From positions 663,142-727,141 of the forward strand of contig JAHLKD010000011.1 in NCBI GenBank assembly GCA_025526935.1: a DNA stretch of 64,000 bases, given 5' to 3'. Positions 1 to 10,782 of the stretch are shown one piece after another. The first letter of the stretch is position 1. The number at the start of each line of letters is the position of its first letter. Below the pieces are notes generated by a model. The model had not been told where the DNA came from and made no database searches. It worked only from the letters and a program-made list of their open reading frames with translations. A program made the position numbers and the translations under genes. Origin of the DNA: Cladochytrium replicatum (lineage: Eukaryota > Chytridiomycota > Chytridiomycetes > Cladochytriales > Cladochytriaceae).

Positions 1-1
1 C

Positions 2-922
2 GATTGCGCGAGCACGAACGGAATGGTTGCGGTTTTGGAGTGGTGGAAGGGGAGTGGGATCAGGTTTGCGGGGAGTCGGATGGCGATGGATAGGAGCAGC
101 GAGCTTGGACGGGTGGAAGTGCTGGAGTGGTGGAGGAGGAGCGGGGTTGATTTTGAATGGAGCGAGCATGCGATGGATTTTGCGAGTGCAAGTGGGAAGG
201 TGGAGGTATTGGAGTGGTGGCGATCGAGCGGGCTTGAGATGAAGTGGAGCGAGGTGGCGATGAACAAGGCGAGTTGGAACGGATTTGTTGAGGTCCTTGA
301 GTGGTGGAGGCAGAGTGAGTTGAAATTGAAATGGACCGAGTCAGCCATGGACGGGGCAAGCGCGAAGGGCCACGTTCACGTTTTGGAGTGGTGGAGAAAC
401 AGCGGGCTCGAAACCAAGAAGACTTTTAACGCGATCGACCAAGCGAGCACGAACGGCTGGACCGAAGTGCTTGATTGGTGGAGGTCGAGCGGGCTAGGCG
501 TTACATTCAGCCACGAAGCGATCGACCGTGCGAGCATGAACGGCCATATCAAGGTTCTCGAGTGGTGGAAGAGCAGCGGTCTCGAACTCGAGTGGACGGA
601 CTGGGCGATGGATCGGGCGAGCGAGTATGGCCGGATCGATGTGCTTGAGTGGTGGCGATCGAGCGGCCTGGAGATGAAGTGGAGTGATGTTGCGATGGAC
701 CGGGCGAGCAAGAACGGACATGTTGAGGTGCTGGAGTGGTGGAAAGAGAGCGGGCTTGAGCTTGCGTGGAGCGTGTTTGCGTTTGGGTGGGCGAGGATGC
801 ACGGACATGTGAAGGTGTTGGAGTGGTGGCGATCGAGCGGGCTCGATTACACAACGACTCGCAACCGGTGGACTCAGTGGATGGACCAAGCAGGTTCAGA
901 GGATCAGGAGCAGGTTCAGTGA
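2..922 (+). CDS. LEWW-type ankyrin-like repeat protein, 3' part only
   Basis: Ten tandem repeats of about 33 residues, each with a VLEWWRSSGL-like core followed by a W-S--AMDRAS-NGH-like stretch, run from the window edge to a TGA at 922. The first ATG is at 23, but the frame is open upstream and its residues (D-CASTNG) already fit the repeat, so the real start lies outside the window. The spacing and the AS-NGHVEVL phase resemble ankyrin repeats with an unusual Trp-Trp pair; from memory such proteins form large families in chytrids. No transmembrane or enzymatic segment is visible and the C-terminal tail is short and polar. A scaffold or binding role is inference. The repeats make the antisense frames open too; those are shadows. 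Confidence 0.8.
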   Translation, partial: DCASTNGMVAVLEWWKGSGIRFAGSRMAMDRSSELGRVEVLEWWRRSGVDFEWSEHAMDFASASGKVEVLEWWRSSGLEMKWSEVAMNKASWNGFVEVLEWWRQSELKLKWTESAMDGASAKGHVHVLEWWRNSGLETKKTFNAIDQASTNGWTEVLDWWRSSGLGVTFSHEAIDRASMNGHIKVLEWWKSSGLELEWTDWAMDRASEYGRIDVLEWWRSSGLEMKWSDVAMDRASKNGHVEVLEWWKESGLELAWSVFAFGWARMHGHVKVLEWWRSSGLDYTTTRNRWTQWMDQAGSEDQEQVQ

Positions 923-1053
923 ACTTTCTGGACATGTGGAAAATATATCTCTGTGACACAGCTTTGCAATATTTTCTTCATTCTTATACAGAATCTCCTG
1001 CTTTAATCATCAAATTCCCCAGTTTTCATGAGTCGCCCTAAATACCCATTGCA

Positions 1054-3980
1054 TCAGAACCCTTGCATCTGTCTCTGGACAAGTCTCCTATACACCCCTC
1101 CCTCCCTCTTCATCATCTCCTCATGCATTCCAACCTCAACCACCCTGCCTTCCTCCACAACCGCAATCCGATCCGCCCTAAACACTGTGCTCAACCGATG
1201 CGCGATCACCACCACCACTTTCCTCCCCACCATCGCACGCTCAAGCGCGTCCTGTACCACAGCCTCGCTCTCGGCGTCAAGTGCCGAAGTCGCTTCGTCA
1301 AGTAGCAGGATGGGCGGGTTGTGGAGGAGCGCACGGGCGATCGCGATGCGTTGCTTCTGGCCTCCTGAGAGCGAGGCACCGCGCTCGGTAATGTGGGTGC
1401 TGTAGCCGTTGGGGAAGGAGAGGATGAAGTCATGTGCGTTGGCCTATAAGGGTTAAGCAAGCAGTTTAACATAATCTGTGTGTTTTTGAGAATTTTTCTT
1501 CATGTACCTGTTTTGCGGCATTGTAAACCTCCTCGTCCGTTGGCCTACGAGTCTCATCCTGCCATCCATATTCAATGTTTTCACGGATCGTTCCAGAGAA
1601 CAGCACGGGCTATCAGAGCCAGTTGGAGTTTTTAAACATTGACGTAACAGGCGACTGACACCGAACCCCTTACCTCTTGGGATACATAGCCGATTTTGGT
1701 TCTGTAGCTCTGGATGTCGATCGCGCGAAGATCGAACTGCCGCGGTTCTCTACCGACGAGCACATCCCCAGAATCGGGATCATAGAATCGCAGTAGGAGC
1801 GCCATGACCGTCGACTTGCCCTGCCCACTCGGCCCTACAAGCGCCAAGACTTTTCCTGGCTCCAAGGTCAGATTAAGGCCGTTCAACACTTTAGCCTGCT
1901 TGCGGGTTGGGTACTAGAACAAAAGGCAAAGAAGTCAGATCATTGTCACGTAGATCAAAAAGCGAAACACTTGCAGTAAACTCAACGTCTCGCAGAACCA
2001 TGTGACCATCGAAGTCATCTGGAAGCTCGATCCCGCCACCTTGGATTGGGATAGACGGAACCCGATCGAGAAGCGCAAAGATTCTATGTCCCGATCCAAT
2101 GGCTTGCATGAATGATCCATAGAGACCACTCAATCCTCCAAACGTCGTCGCCAGAGTTAGCGTGTACAAGAGCTGTTGTAAATGTTTTTCAGGTAAGCGA
2201 AATTAAAACAAACGACCACTCACGAAGGACGTCAAAAGCCCCGAGGTCAGCTCGCCCTTCAACACGAGCACTGCACCGTAGTACAAGATGAATGCGATCG
2301 CTGTGAACGGCGCAAACATCATCACGCCGGAAAAGACCGCTTGGACGATGGCGATCTGAACACCTACGCCGTGAGTCGCTTCGATGGCTCTGGTGTAAGT
2401 CAATGCGGAACGCTCCTCTTGCGCGAAGGAGCGCACGGTTCGAATCTGGGATATGACTTCTTGGCCGACTGACGACGCTTTTGCGAGCTGGTCTTGGAAT
2501 GATCCTGGACGCAAAATATTATGACGTTTGATATTTTGTTGATGGGGCAGTGGGAAACGTACGCTGCATGTCTATAATGTTTGATCTGTAGAAAGATCAA
2601 TAAGTTTATGCACTTGCTACTCAACAAAGATCATGCAACATACCCGTAAATGAGTGCGCCAAACACAACCACTGGCACGACTGTTAAAATAAAGGTTAAA
2701 CACCACACCACATTCAAGTTCGGAACGGAGAAAATTTACTAACCAGAGAACATGACGATTGTCAGCTTCCAGCTCAAGTTCAGCAAAATGAACAGCGATC
2801 CGACACACTGAAGAATCTGCGAGACCAAGCTCGCCAGGTTCATCGTCAGCGCATTCTGAAGCGTCGACGCGTCGCTGCTCATTCTGCTCATAATCTCGCC
2901 CGTGCTGTTCGAATCGAAGAATGCGATTTCTTGACGGACAATCGCTTGGAAGAGCTCAGAACGTAGGCGTCGGACGATGCGGTAGCCGGTGAGAGTGAAG
3001 GCTAGAGATCTGGTGGCTGAGACTACGGCGCCGAAGAGCACGAGCGCGACCATCTGAATAATTAGTACAGAGAGGGATTCTGTGTTTCCGGTTCCAGAAG
3101 AGACAAGATCGATGACCTAGAAAAGTAGAGTGAGTCGGAGTTTGGAACGGTGTGTGAGGAAAAGCAGTACCTTGCCGAAAAAGCTGGGAATCGCGAGATT
3201 GACAAGAGTAGTGATGATGAGTGATACCAGCCCAGACAGAATAATCCACCATTCTGGGTAAAGCATGTTTCCCAGTCTCTTCCAAGGGATCTGGTAAATG
3301 ATAGATGATTGAGAATGTGTATTATCAATTGTTTTTGGACGTACGGGCTGCTTCAATGCTTCAAGCTCCTCCTTTTCTTTTTCCTTTTTTTCTGCTTCCT
3401 CAGCTGTCTCTGTTTCTGCTCCAGATTCAAGATCTGCCTTTGGTGCAGATGTTGTGGATAGCTGCGCAATCCAAGTTTCGAAATTTCGAACAGCCATGAA
3501 GGCTTCCAAGACCGCGAACGTAGCAGCAATTATGACGATCGCCCAGACCAGGAATGGCGGCAGATCAAATTCTTCCGGCTGAGAGAACAGAATCAGGGCA
3601 ACGATCTTGATCGAGATTGCTGCGACGAACGCGATTGAGACGATCTGAACTGGGATAGCTCCCGTACGTGGCGACTTCGAAGCAAGATGAAAAGGGCCAT
3701 CTCTGCCCCACTTTCGCTTCAGGTAACCTGCGTAGAATGTGAATGCAACGAATTTCAGGATCGAAAGCGCAGCCAGGTCGGCCGTGGTCGACGAAGGGTC
3801 GAAAAAGTGGGTGAATGCGGAACCGAGATACGTTCCGTAGTCGGATGCAGCGACTCCCGAGACGAGAAAGAGCGTGGTTGTGAGGAGGGCATCGAACTGC
3901 ACGATGCGAGAAGCTGGGTCGAGAGACGATGGGACAGGTTTTGGGAATGGACGACGTCCGCCACGACCGGGGCGAGCCAT
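1054..3980 (-). CDS. ABCB-type (TAP/ABCB9-like) ABC half-transporter
   Basis: Multi-exon minus-strand gene. The ATG at 3980 opens an exon to 3345 coding a hydrophobic N-terminal region of about four membrane segments; introns 3344-3291 and 3170-3117 (54 bases each) and several more follow. Next come the ABC exporter membrane domain ([35 protein letters not shown]) and one nucleotide-binding domain with Walker [10 protein letters not shown], signature LSGGQKQR, Walker [16 protein letters not shown] and H-loop IAHRLST. It stops with TGA at 1054. One membrane domain plus one ATPase domain makes it a half-transporter that should dimerise. The extra N-terminal membrane region recalls TMD0 of TAPL/ABCB9, pointing to a vacuolar/lysosomal or organelle peptide exporter; the substrate is not visible. 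All motifs look intact. It lies divergent from the isopropylmalate synthase gene. Confidence 0.88.
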
Positions 3981-5123
3981 AATGACAATGAGTTAAATGG
4001 TTAATAATGCGGAGTAGAGATTGCTTGTGCAGGCTATTAAGAAGATCCGAGCCTCCGCGGGTGGAAGGGTGGATAGGCAGAGTCAACGTGTCACGGAGGA
4101 TTGGACCTGAATTTAGAATTAAAGAAATTTTGTTTATTCATAAATAAACGAAACATTTGAAAACAATGGCGACGTGGACTCTCTATGAATAAACTGGTTC
4201 ATCTTGTAATCAATCGTGCAGAACGCAGACCGTTGCCATCTGTGGTTGATGGTTGGGAAGAGAATGGTACTTTGGGATCAAGCGGGTCTTGTCAGTACTT
4301 GATGTTTATGTGGTGTTACTAGAGTTTTCTTATTGAGTGTTTGCTCTCTTTCTCTTCTTTCTAGGTATAAATACAATGACATTGTGGACTCGAGTGCTAA
4401 TTAACAACAAGACTGGCGAACCCCAAATATGTGTGAGATCTGGAAAACAGCAATCAAAAAAATATATTAATGACAATGCTACACAAAATGCCCGTGCCAA
4501 CTAGCATACCCGGAGGAGAATAGTAATTGAAAAGAGCACTAATATTGGCAAATCCAGCATTTAAACTTGTTAATCTGCTTGTTCCTTACAAATACTCATC
4601 CCAACTAAGGTTTCTATCTGTGTTTAACACATTCTATGTACGATCACTGGCACAATCTGCCGAACAAAAAACCGTATGGCAATATAAAGAGAATGTTTGC
4701 TTGCAGCATCATTGTACGCACCAGTTAGATATGGCTGGTGAGATATGATATGGCTGTGCACCGTGGCTGGTTAGATGTGGCTCACCACCAATAAAACGCG
4801 CTGATTCTCCCATCTACGTTCTTCGCCCGGCAGATCTCGATTTTTGTTGCGTAATATTGAATCGCAAACACAAAACAACAAACTCCCTCAGTCGTTAAAT
4901 ACTTCCGCTCTCCTCACCTCCTGAAACACTGTGTAAACAAAACATTCCTTTTAATAATTGCTCGGTGTCGTATCACTAACTGAAGGGTTAACTCCGATTA
5001 TCTCAAACACCACCTGCCGTCAGCCATCCTACCTCCCACCTCATCTCATCCACTGCTTTAACCGACACCAAGAGAACTGTTTCTCTTTTGACATCACACA
5101 CAACCAACACACCACTGAGTGAA
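3981..5123. promoter_or_regulatory. Divergent intergenic region, ABC transporter / isopropylmalate synthase
   Basis: About 1.1 kb between two divergent start codons, AT-rich in its left half. A 73-codon frame at 4527-4748 has no recognisable domain and looks accidental. A pyrimidine-rich stretch precedes the synthase ATG at 5124, as is common in fungal promoters. No conserved element could be identified by eye. Confidence 0.4.
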
Positions 5124-7365
5124 ATGGCACCCACCCATACCACATCTGCTGCCGCTTCGGCTACAGCACAAAATCAACGGGACGCTTCGAAGGACGCCCT
5201 CATCATTTTTGACACTACCCTCCGTGACGGTGAACAATCACCAGGTGTTACCCTTACTGCGGATGAAAAGGTCGAGATTGCGACTGCCCTCTCGGCTCTC
5301 GGTGTCGATGTCTGCGAAGCCGGTTTTCCGATTGCTTCAGAGGGCGACTTTGACGCTGTCAAGCGTATTGCGTCCGAAGTGGGTCCGCTCGTCGCAGGAC
5401 GACCCTCTGGAAAACCCATGGTATGTGTGATGACACCTGTGGAGTGATAGGTTGGAGTGACAGACCGGCGCGGAGCGCCGTGCATTAATAGTAAAGTGAT
5501 GCACGCCGTGGGGTGGTCTGAACATCAAAGTGAGAGAAAGGCGCGGAGTACCATGGAGAAAAATATTTGCTAGACAGTTATTATCAGAGTGATTAAGATG
5601 ATAGAGCCGAGGAGTGATAGTAGAGAGGTGGTTAACTGTCAAACTGAGCATTAATTGCAGGTCATTGCGGGTCTTGCACGAGCAGTCCCTGCGGATATCC
5701 AGCGCGCTTACGACGCCGTACGGCACGCTCCCCTCCACCGCATCCACACCTTCCTCGCCACCTCAGACATCCACCTCCAGTACAAACTGAAGATTTCACG
5801 CGAGGAGTGCATCCAGCGCGCAGTTGCCGCCGTCACATTTGCTCGCTCGCTCGGATGCACGGACATTGAATTCTCGCCCGAAGACGCTGGTCGTTCCGAC
5901 CTTGGCTTCTTGTGCTCGGTCCTTGGAAAGGTCATTGAGGCCGGCGCGACCACGTTGAACATACCTGACACGGTCGGGTACAACACACCGGAGGAATATG
6001 GAAAGATGATCAAGCACTTGGTCGCAAACACGCCCGGTGGAGATAAGGTCGTTTGGAGTACTCACTGCCACAACGATCTTGGATTGGCCACTGCAAACAC
6101 TCTCTCTGGTATCCTCAACGGTGCACGACAAGTCGAAGTCACGATCAACGGTATCGGCGAGCGTGCAGGTGTGTAGAACCATAAGAAGGAAGGTGGAAGG
6201 GCTTGCTGAAATTTTTTGTTCTCTCCCAGGCAACACATCTCTTGAGGAGATTGTGATGGCCATCCACACCCACCCGACCTACTTCCCCGTGTTCACTAAC
6301 ATCAACACCCGCCAGATCTACAGCACCTCCCAACTTGTCACCAAGAAGACCGGAATGGTGATCCAGCCCAACAAGGCCATTGTTGGCGCCAACGCCTTTG
6401 CACACGAATCCGGCATCCACCAGGACGGCGTCCTCAAGCACAAAGCGACCTACGAGATCATCCAGCCCGAGATCATCGGCCTCACATCGGGTACCCTCGT
6501 CCTCGGCAAGCACTCTGGCCGAAACGCCTTCCGCTCTCGCATCGAGGAGCTCCTCGGTGAGCACAACACCCACACCGCCTACCTCCGCAACAACCCCACG
6601 AGCTTTGACGCCCTCTTTACCAAATTCAAAAAGGTCGCCGACTCGAAGCGCTCTGGTTTCACGGACCAGGACATTCTTGCCCTTGTCGACGACCATTTCA
6701 ACCTCATCGTCTCTGGCGCGGAGACTTACAAGCTCCGATCCGTGCAGGTCGTTTCCGGGAGCAACATGCTCAGCACTGCAACTGTGTGTATCATTGACAC
6801 GACGCGCACACGGCCCCTGAAGAAACTCAGAAGACAGGGCTCGCTTTCCCCACCCGGGAGCCCGGCGATGTCGGGCCTCGCGGACGACGACGAGACCGGT
6901 CTCGAGCTCACCGACGCCGCGATCGGACAGGGACCCATCCACGCGATCTTTAGCGCCATCAACCGACTCATTGGCATCCGGTACATCCTCGCCTCGTACG
7001 AAGTTCGATCGATCACTTCGGGCTCCGATGCGCTCGGCAAGGTTCTTGTGCGCATTTCGCCTGTCGACGAGAACGACGAGGTGGACGAGGACGCGATCAG
7101 GCCCAAGATTGACGATTCGACCGGCGAGCTCGATGTCGCGCCGAAAACGGCAAAGAGGAAAGAAACGTTCCTTGGACAGGGTGTTGACGAGGATATTTTG
7201 GTCGCGAGTGCAAAGGCATATATCAATGCTGTGAACAGGATGATTACGTTTAGGGAGCGGAGGAAGGGGGAGAAAGAGGTGGAGAAGGTGGAGGGGCTTG
7301 GGGTGAGTGTTGTTGGAGGGAGCGGGGTTGTTCCTGCCGTTCCTGAAAGGTTTGTGAATGTCTAG
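5124..7365 (+). CDS. 2-isopropylmalate synthase, bacterial/plant-like class (LeuA type 1)
   Basis: Condenses acetyl-CoA with 2-oxoisovalerate, the first committed step of leucine synthesis. Exons 5124-5420, 5661-6168 and 6230-7365 join in frame (646 aa); introns are 240 and 61 bases. Residues about 25-300 form the catalytic barrel with [13 protein letters not shown] (metal and substrate), [29 protein letters not shown] (metal ligands) and NGIGERAGN across the second junction. Then come [10 protein letters not shown] and [10 protein letters not shown], and a C-terminal LeuA regulatory domain ([13 protein letters not shown] onward) for leucine feedback. A Ser/Pro/Asp-rich insert sits at about residues 440-465. 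A TTG upstream at 5088 is in frame but the ATG at 5124 is the natural start. The motifs follow the E. coli/plant type rather than the yeast Leu4 type, unusual for a fungus. The N-terminus is Ala/Thr/Ser-rich and could be a weak mitochondrial signal. Confidence 0.93.
5421..5660 (+). other. Long structured intron in the isopropylmalate synthase gene
   Basis: This 240-base intron starts GTATGTGT and ends TTGCAG, four times longer than its neighbours. It contains a hairpin candidate: CGTGCAT near 5479 pairs with ATGCACG near 5497, with AGACC/GGTCT further out. Its role is unknown. Confidence 0.55.
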
Positions 7366-7915
7366 CGAAATGTGTGTTTCTTGGGGTCGTTTGAGAAAGC
7401 AGTTTTTTCCTCACTTGGGTTTTTTTGTGTCCCATTTGAAGAGCTCCTTGTTTTGAAAACCGACCACAAGACGTGCTTTTATGTTTTTTTTCCAACTATT
7501 TCTGTTAGCTGTATACACAACTTGAAAAAAGAAAGGAGCACCTTTTTTCATATGGGCTGTTTTTTCCCAATTCCGTATATTTTCTTTTTGCTTCTGGTTA
7601 TATGTTTATGTGTTCTTTTTCCTTCCCTTTGTTTGCTGAGTTGCGATGCAAACGAACTTGTCCTTTTTGGAATGTGATCTCACAATCTGAATCGCAATAA
7701 TATACATTTACGGAAGCCAGCGACTGAATGGTGGAGCCCAACATCATATGCCAAAGTTTACTGACTGTGCAGTGTTAGTCGGAAAATTTTCATAAGTGAC
7801 CGTATTTTTCACCCCCATCAATATTCCACCCGAAAATCCGGATACAGCCCCCAATTCCCAGAAGTAACATAAGTACCCAAGACCTCACCGACAATAATAA
7901 CCCCTTATCCAACAA
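7366..7915. other. Intergenic, T-rich 3' flank, no gene seen
   Basis: Holds the 3' untranslated flank of the isopropylmalate synthase gene, with long T runs on the plus strand between 7400 and 7620, then the upstream region of the small membrane-protein gene. A 101-codon frame at 7372-7677 is Phe/Cys-rich low-complexity translation of the T runs and is not credible. Confidence 0.5.
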
Positions 7916-8492
7916 ATGACTCCCCAACCGGCTGAACAGCAATCTTCGCTGGTCGTACCTGTGACAAAGCAAGCCAGAATAAAGGCATGGTGGATTGGGT
8001 TCTGTCTCGGCCTTCCCTCCGCCATCCTCTTCAGCCCAGTCCTTGGCGTACTCGTCCTCCTCTTATTCGTCCGATCCTTCGGGCTCTTTGAAAAGAGCTT
8101 CGCATTCACATCAGCCCAAGGTAGAATGACTCAATTTTGGCATTCCTATTCAAGCTGATCATGAATGAACATAGCGGGAGCATTCTTTGGCCTTGCGGCT
8201 GGGAATGCGATTAGTTTTGTCGTGTTTGGATCGATTGCAATCGCGTGGGTCGACTTGGGCAAGTGTTCCGGTAATCCAAGGGAGTCATGTGGATACATCG
8301 ATGCGATTGTGAAGAACCAGATTGCTTATGTGCTCGGGATCATGGCGATACCGTATATGATCTTGACGGTTCCGTTTATTGTGCTCGGTGCGCTAAGACA
8401 GAGGATGGCCAGGCTGCAGCCGTAAGTTCAGAAGATTTTACTTGTGTTTGACCTGAACGTTCTTTCCGTCCTTCTTAGCGATACTATTTGAG
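7916..8492 (+). CDS. Small multi-pass membrane protein (154 aa), unknown function
   Basis: Exons 7916-8120, 8175-8421 and 8480-8492 join in frame (introns 54 and 58 bases, GTAGAA..ATAG and GTAAGT..TTAG), giving 154 residues ending LQPDTI. Hydrophobic segments suggest three or four membrane passes: about residues 25-55 (two close passes around LGLPSAILFSPVLGVLVLLL), 70-95 (GLAAGNAISFVVFGSIAIAW) and 120-142 (VLGIMAIPYMILTVPFIV). Two Cys lie in the loop before the last segment (KCSGNPRESCGY) and could form a disulfide. No family is recognised. The clean splicing and the stop in a tiny last exon argue that it is real; expression is not shown. Confidence 0.65.
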
Positions 8493-8875
8493 TCGCCTGG
8501 GAACATAAGTATTTGTTTTTGGGTGGGATGGACTTCTTCTCTGGATTTGCTAGGTTATTGCTATGCGTGTTCATTTTGTTCTCCAACAAGTACGATCTCT
8601 TTTCACTGGCTTTGGATTGTCATGACCTTGCCTTCGAGTTAACGCTTTTTTTCTGTGTTCAACGAGGAATATTGCATCTCTTACTGCTCCTTTTGAGACC
8701 ACCTGTGTCGAACCATGGCGAAACTAAATCGTATTTCTTTATATCGACCGCGCCGGAAGTGGTCGCCTCTTTGTTTATGAACAGAAGAGCAGCACACTAT
8801 TCTTCCTGGTAAACAACTAAACTTACTTTTGTAACGCCTGACAAAACCTATCTCCTTTGCTGCGAACTTCTCCAA
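8493..8875. other. Intergenic, no gene seen
   Basis: 3' flank of the small membrane-protein gene. Short frames here (for example 8513-8812) are Phe/Leu-rich and show no domain. Confidence 0.4.
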
Positions 8876-8879
8876 ATCG

Positions 8880-9430
8880 CTACCTCCCACGCAGCTGCGA
8901 AAGGGAACAGCCACTACGGCGTGCGTAGTCTCCGTAGTAGTTCGGTCCTGTTCCTTTAAGAAGGTTCACCAAGACGACTTCTCCATTCATGCCGTCGTTC
9001 TTTATACCCTCCGATTGTGAAGGTCCGATATCTGCCCTAGAAATATCACTCAGATCTAGGCGATATCTCTCCCTGAGTATATATGTTTCGCCGCATTGTC
9101 GTGATCCATCTGCCCTCGTTAGCGAACCGGTTCGAACCCCGCGACCAGCTCCTCTCGCGACTTTGTGAGAGAACCCCTCCCAAAGGCGAATGCGCACACA
9201 TTGGAACTTTGTGTTTCTGGAGACCCGGAAAGAGCTCAGACTCCCAGTTGCGCCAAATTGCAGAGTTGTTGCTTTCGTACACTGTCGGCGTGACAAATTC
9301 GTTTTGCTTTGCGATGGGACTATCTGCTCGCCTTGGTCCGGGATGCAGTTAGAAATCCCGAACCGCTTGAAGCGACCTTGTTTGTATAGCTGGTCGAAGG
9401 CACCGAGAGTCTCCTCCAGCACATCCGAGA
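8880..9430 (-). pseudogene. Decayed aldo-keto reductase fragment (AKR7-like)
   Basis: Minus-strand pieces in different frames match the aldo-keto reductase barrel in order: LEETLGAFDQLYKQGRFKRF followed by GIS (from about 9422), then in another frame NSAIWRNWESELFPGLQKHK with HSPLGGVL (about 9270-9180), then weaker pieces to about 8890. The catalytic N-terminal half (Asp-Tyr-Lys region) is missing, the frame changes at least once and stops intervene. The order and the wording of the remaining motifs are those of the AKR7 (aflatoxin-aldehyde reductase) group. It lies just downstream of the FAHD1-like gene on the same strand and is best read as a truncated dead gene. Confidence 0.7.
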
Positions 9431-9710
9431 GGTCCTTTGAACCTACGCCATCCGGTTTGCATCGGAGGTCACCACTTGAGCCAAATACGTATTTTCAAGT
9501 GCGACATTCGGATGACGAAGTTGAACACTAGCTGCTGCCCTTTTATGCGGCGTGATGCTGCGAATAGGTGGGAAGGCTACTCGACCCAAAAACGCAAAAG
9601 CAAAAGCAAAAACTTCCGGTTTGCAACAAATCTGCGTGTTTCCCTTAAGCATGCTGATGTATTCGTGAGACAAGATTACACCCACACGCTCCTTGTTTTC
9701 CAAGGGGTGA

Positions 9711-10752
9711 TCAAATCTTTGAGAAAAGCCCAGTGCCTTTCCTATCGACCACAGGGAACGTGAATGAGGCAAGGTTGTGACTATCAGACTCTGAGCGCTT
9801 GAGGCCTCCAGTGAGAACTTGGCCGGCGCTGACCGGGCCAACACCCGACGGGGTCCCCGTGAGAATCCAGTCACCTTCCTCGAGTGTCATGATGCTGCTC
9901 ACAAACTCGATCAACTGAGGAATCCTGTGTTCAGAGTACAGTTGATCAATGGATGGTGGGCGGGGGGGGGTTTAGATTCAAGCACTCACTTGAAGATCAT
10001 GTCCTTCGTTGAACCAGACTGGGCGACTCTGTCGTCCACTTTGAGCCACAGATGAGCGTTATGAGGATCCGGCAATGCATCCTTTGGAACAAAGGAGCTG
10101 ATGCAGGAATTTCAGTTTATAAACTAAACCCAGCGTTTGTTCACTCCAAAACAAATACCTGTTTGGAGATTAATGTTTCAATATCATTTTCGGCCATCAT
10201 GTCAACGTATAAAATACCTTGCAGCTGTAAAAGTGTCGAAACCCTTCGCCGTCGACCACGGGTGACCCTTCTTCTTTGCTTCATCTTGAAGGTTTCGAGC
10301 CGTCATATCCAGCGCGAGAACGTACCCTTTTATTACGCCATGAGCAAGGAAACACAAAAGAAATAGAGTTGAAAAGGCTCACCAGCAACATAAGAATCGG
10401 CGAGTGATGCTGGGATGTCACGGCCAGTTTTCCCGATAACAACACCAAGTTCAACTATTTTCAGAAATGATTAATGCATGAGATGTAAAATGCATTATTA
10501 CTTGATCAACCTTCATGGTGAACGATGCATCCTTTGGGAATCTCAATATTTCCCGGCTCACGAACGATGGAAGAGGCCGGCTTCAAGAAAAAGAAGGGTG
10601 ACTTTGGGACCTCGTTACCCAGCTCTTTTGCATGCTCCCTAGCCACCAGAAATACAGAAATAAGTACACTAACACCCCAATCCACCCATTAGTTCGTATT
10701 CCTACGCAAAGTTCCTTCCGATAGCGACGATCTTGCCGACCCTCGAGAACAT
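9711..10752 (-). CDS. Fumarylacetoacetate hydrolase-family protein (FAHD1-like acylpyruvase)
   Basis: The ATG at 10752 starts [16 protein letters not shown]. Short introns separate exons reading [37 protein letters not shown] (metal-binding His/Glu), [40 protein letters not shown] and [12 protein letters not shown], a [19 protein letters not shown] exon and a last exon with [14 protein letters not shown], ending in a stop at 9711. Spliced, this is about 230 residues, the normal size of FAHD1/acylpyruvate hydrolases (oxaloacetate decarboxylase or acylpyruvase activity, usually mitochondrial). The fold's metal site (HHE...E...D) and the TGTPSGVG loop are present. A run of ten or so G (plus strand, about 9961) lies inside an intron. 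It is divergent from HMG-CoA lyase with 30 bases between the starts. Confidence 0.88.
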
Positions 10753-10782
10753 TGTGGGATTTGGTGTGGCTTAAACACAAGA
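10753..10782. promoter_or_regulatory. 30-base divergent intergenic spacer
   Basis: Only 30 bases separate the ATG of the FAHD1-like gene (minus, 10752) from that of HMG-CoA lyase (plus, 10783). The two transcripts must start inside each other's coding region or share one tiny core promoter, so co-regulation is likely (inference). Confidence 0.7.

Noticed and set aside
4527-4748. 73-codon frame upstream of the isopropylmalate synthase gene
   Set aside because: No domain, AT-rich, no splice partner.
6145-6942. 265-codon open frame antisense to the isopropylmalate synthase gene
   Set aside because: Shadow of the GC-rich coding strand; Val/Gly/Leu-rich with no domain, and the plus-strand frame is unmistakable.
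9083-9531. Plus-strand frames across the aldo-keto reductase relic, including GGTTCGAACC near 9128
   Set aside because: The B box-like word has no A box partner or tRNA fold, and the minus strand carries the recognisable motifs.
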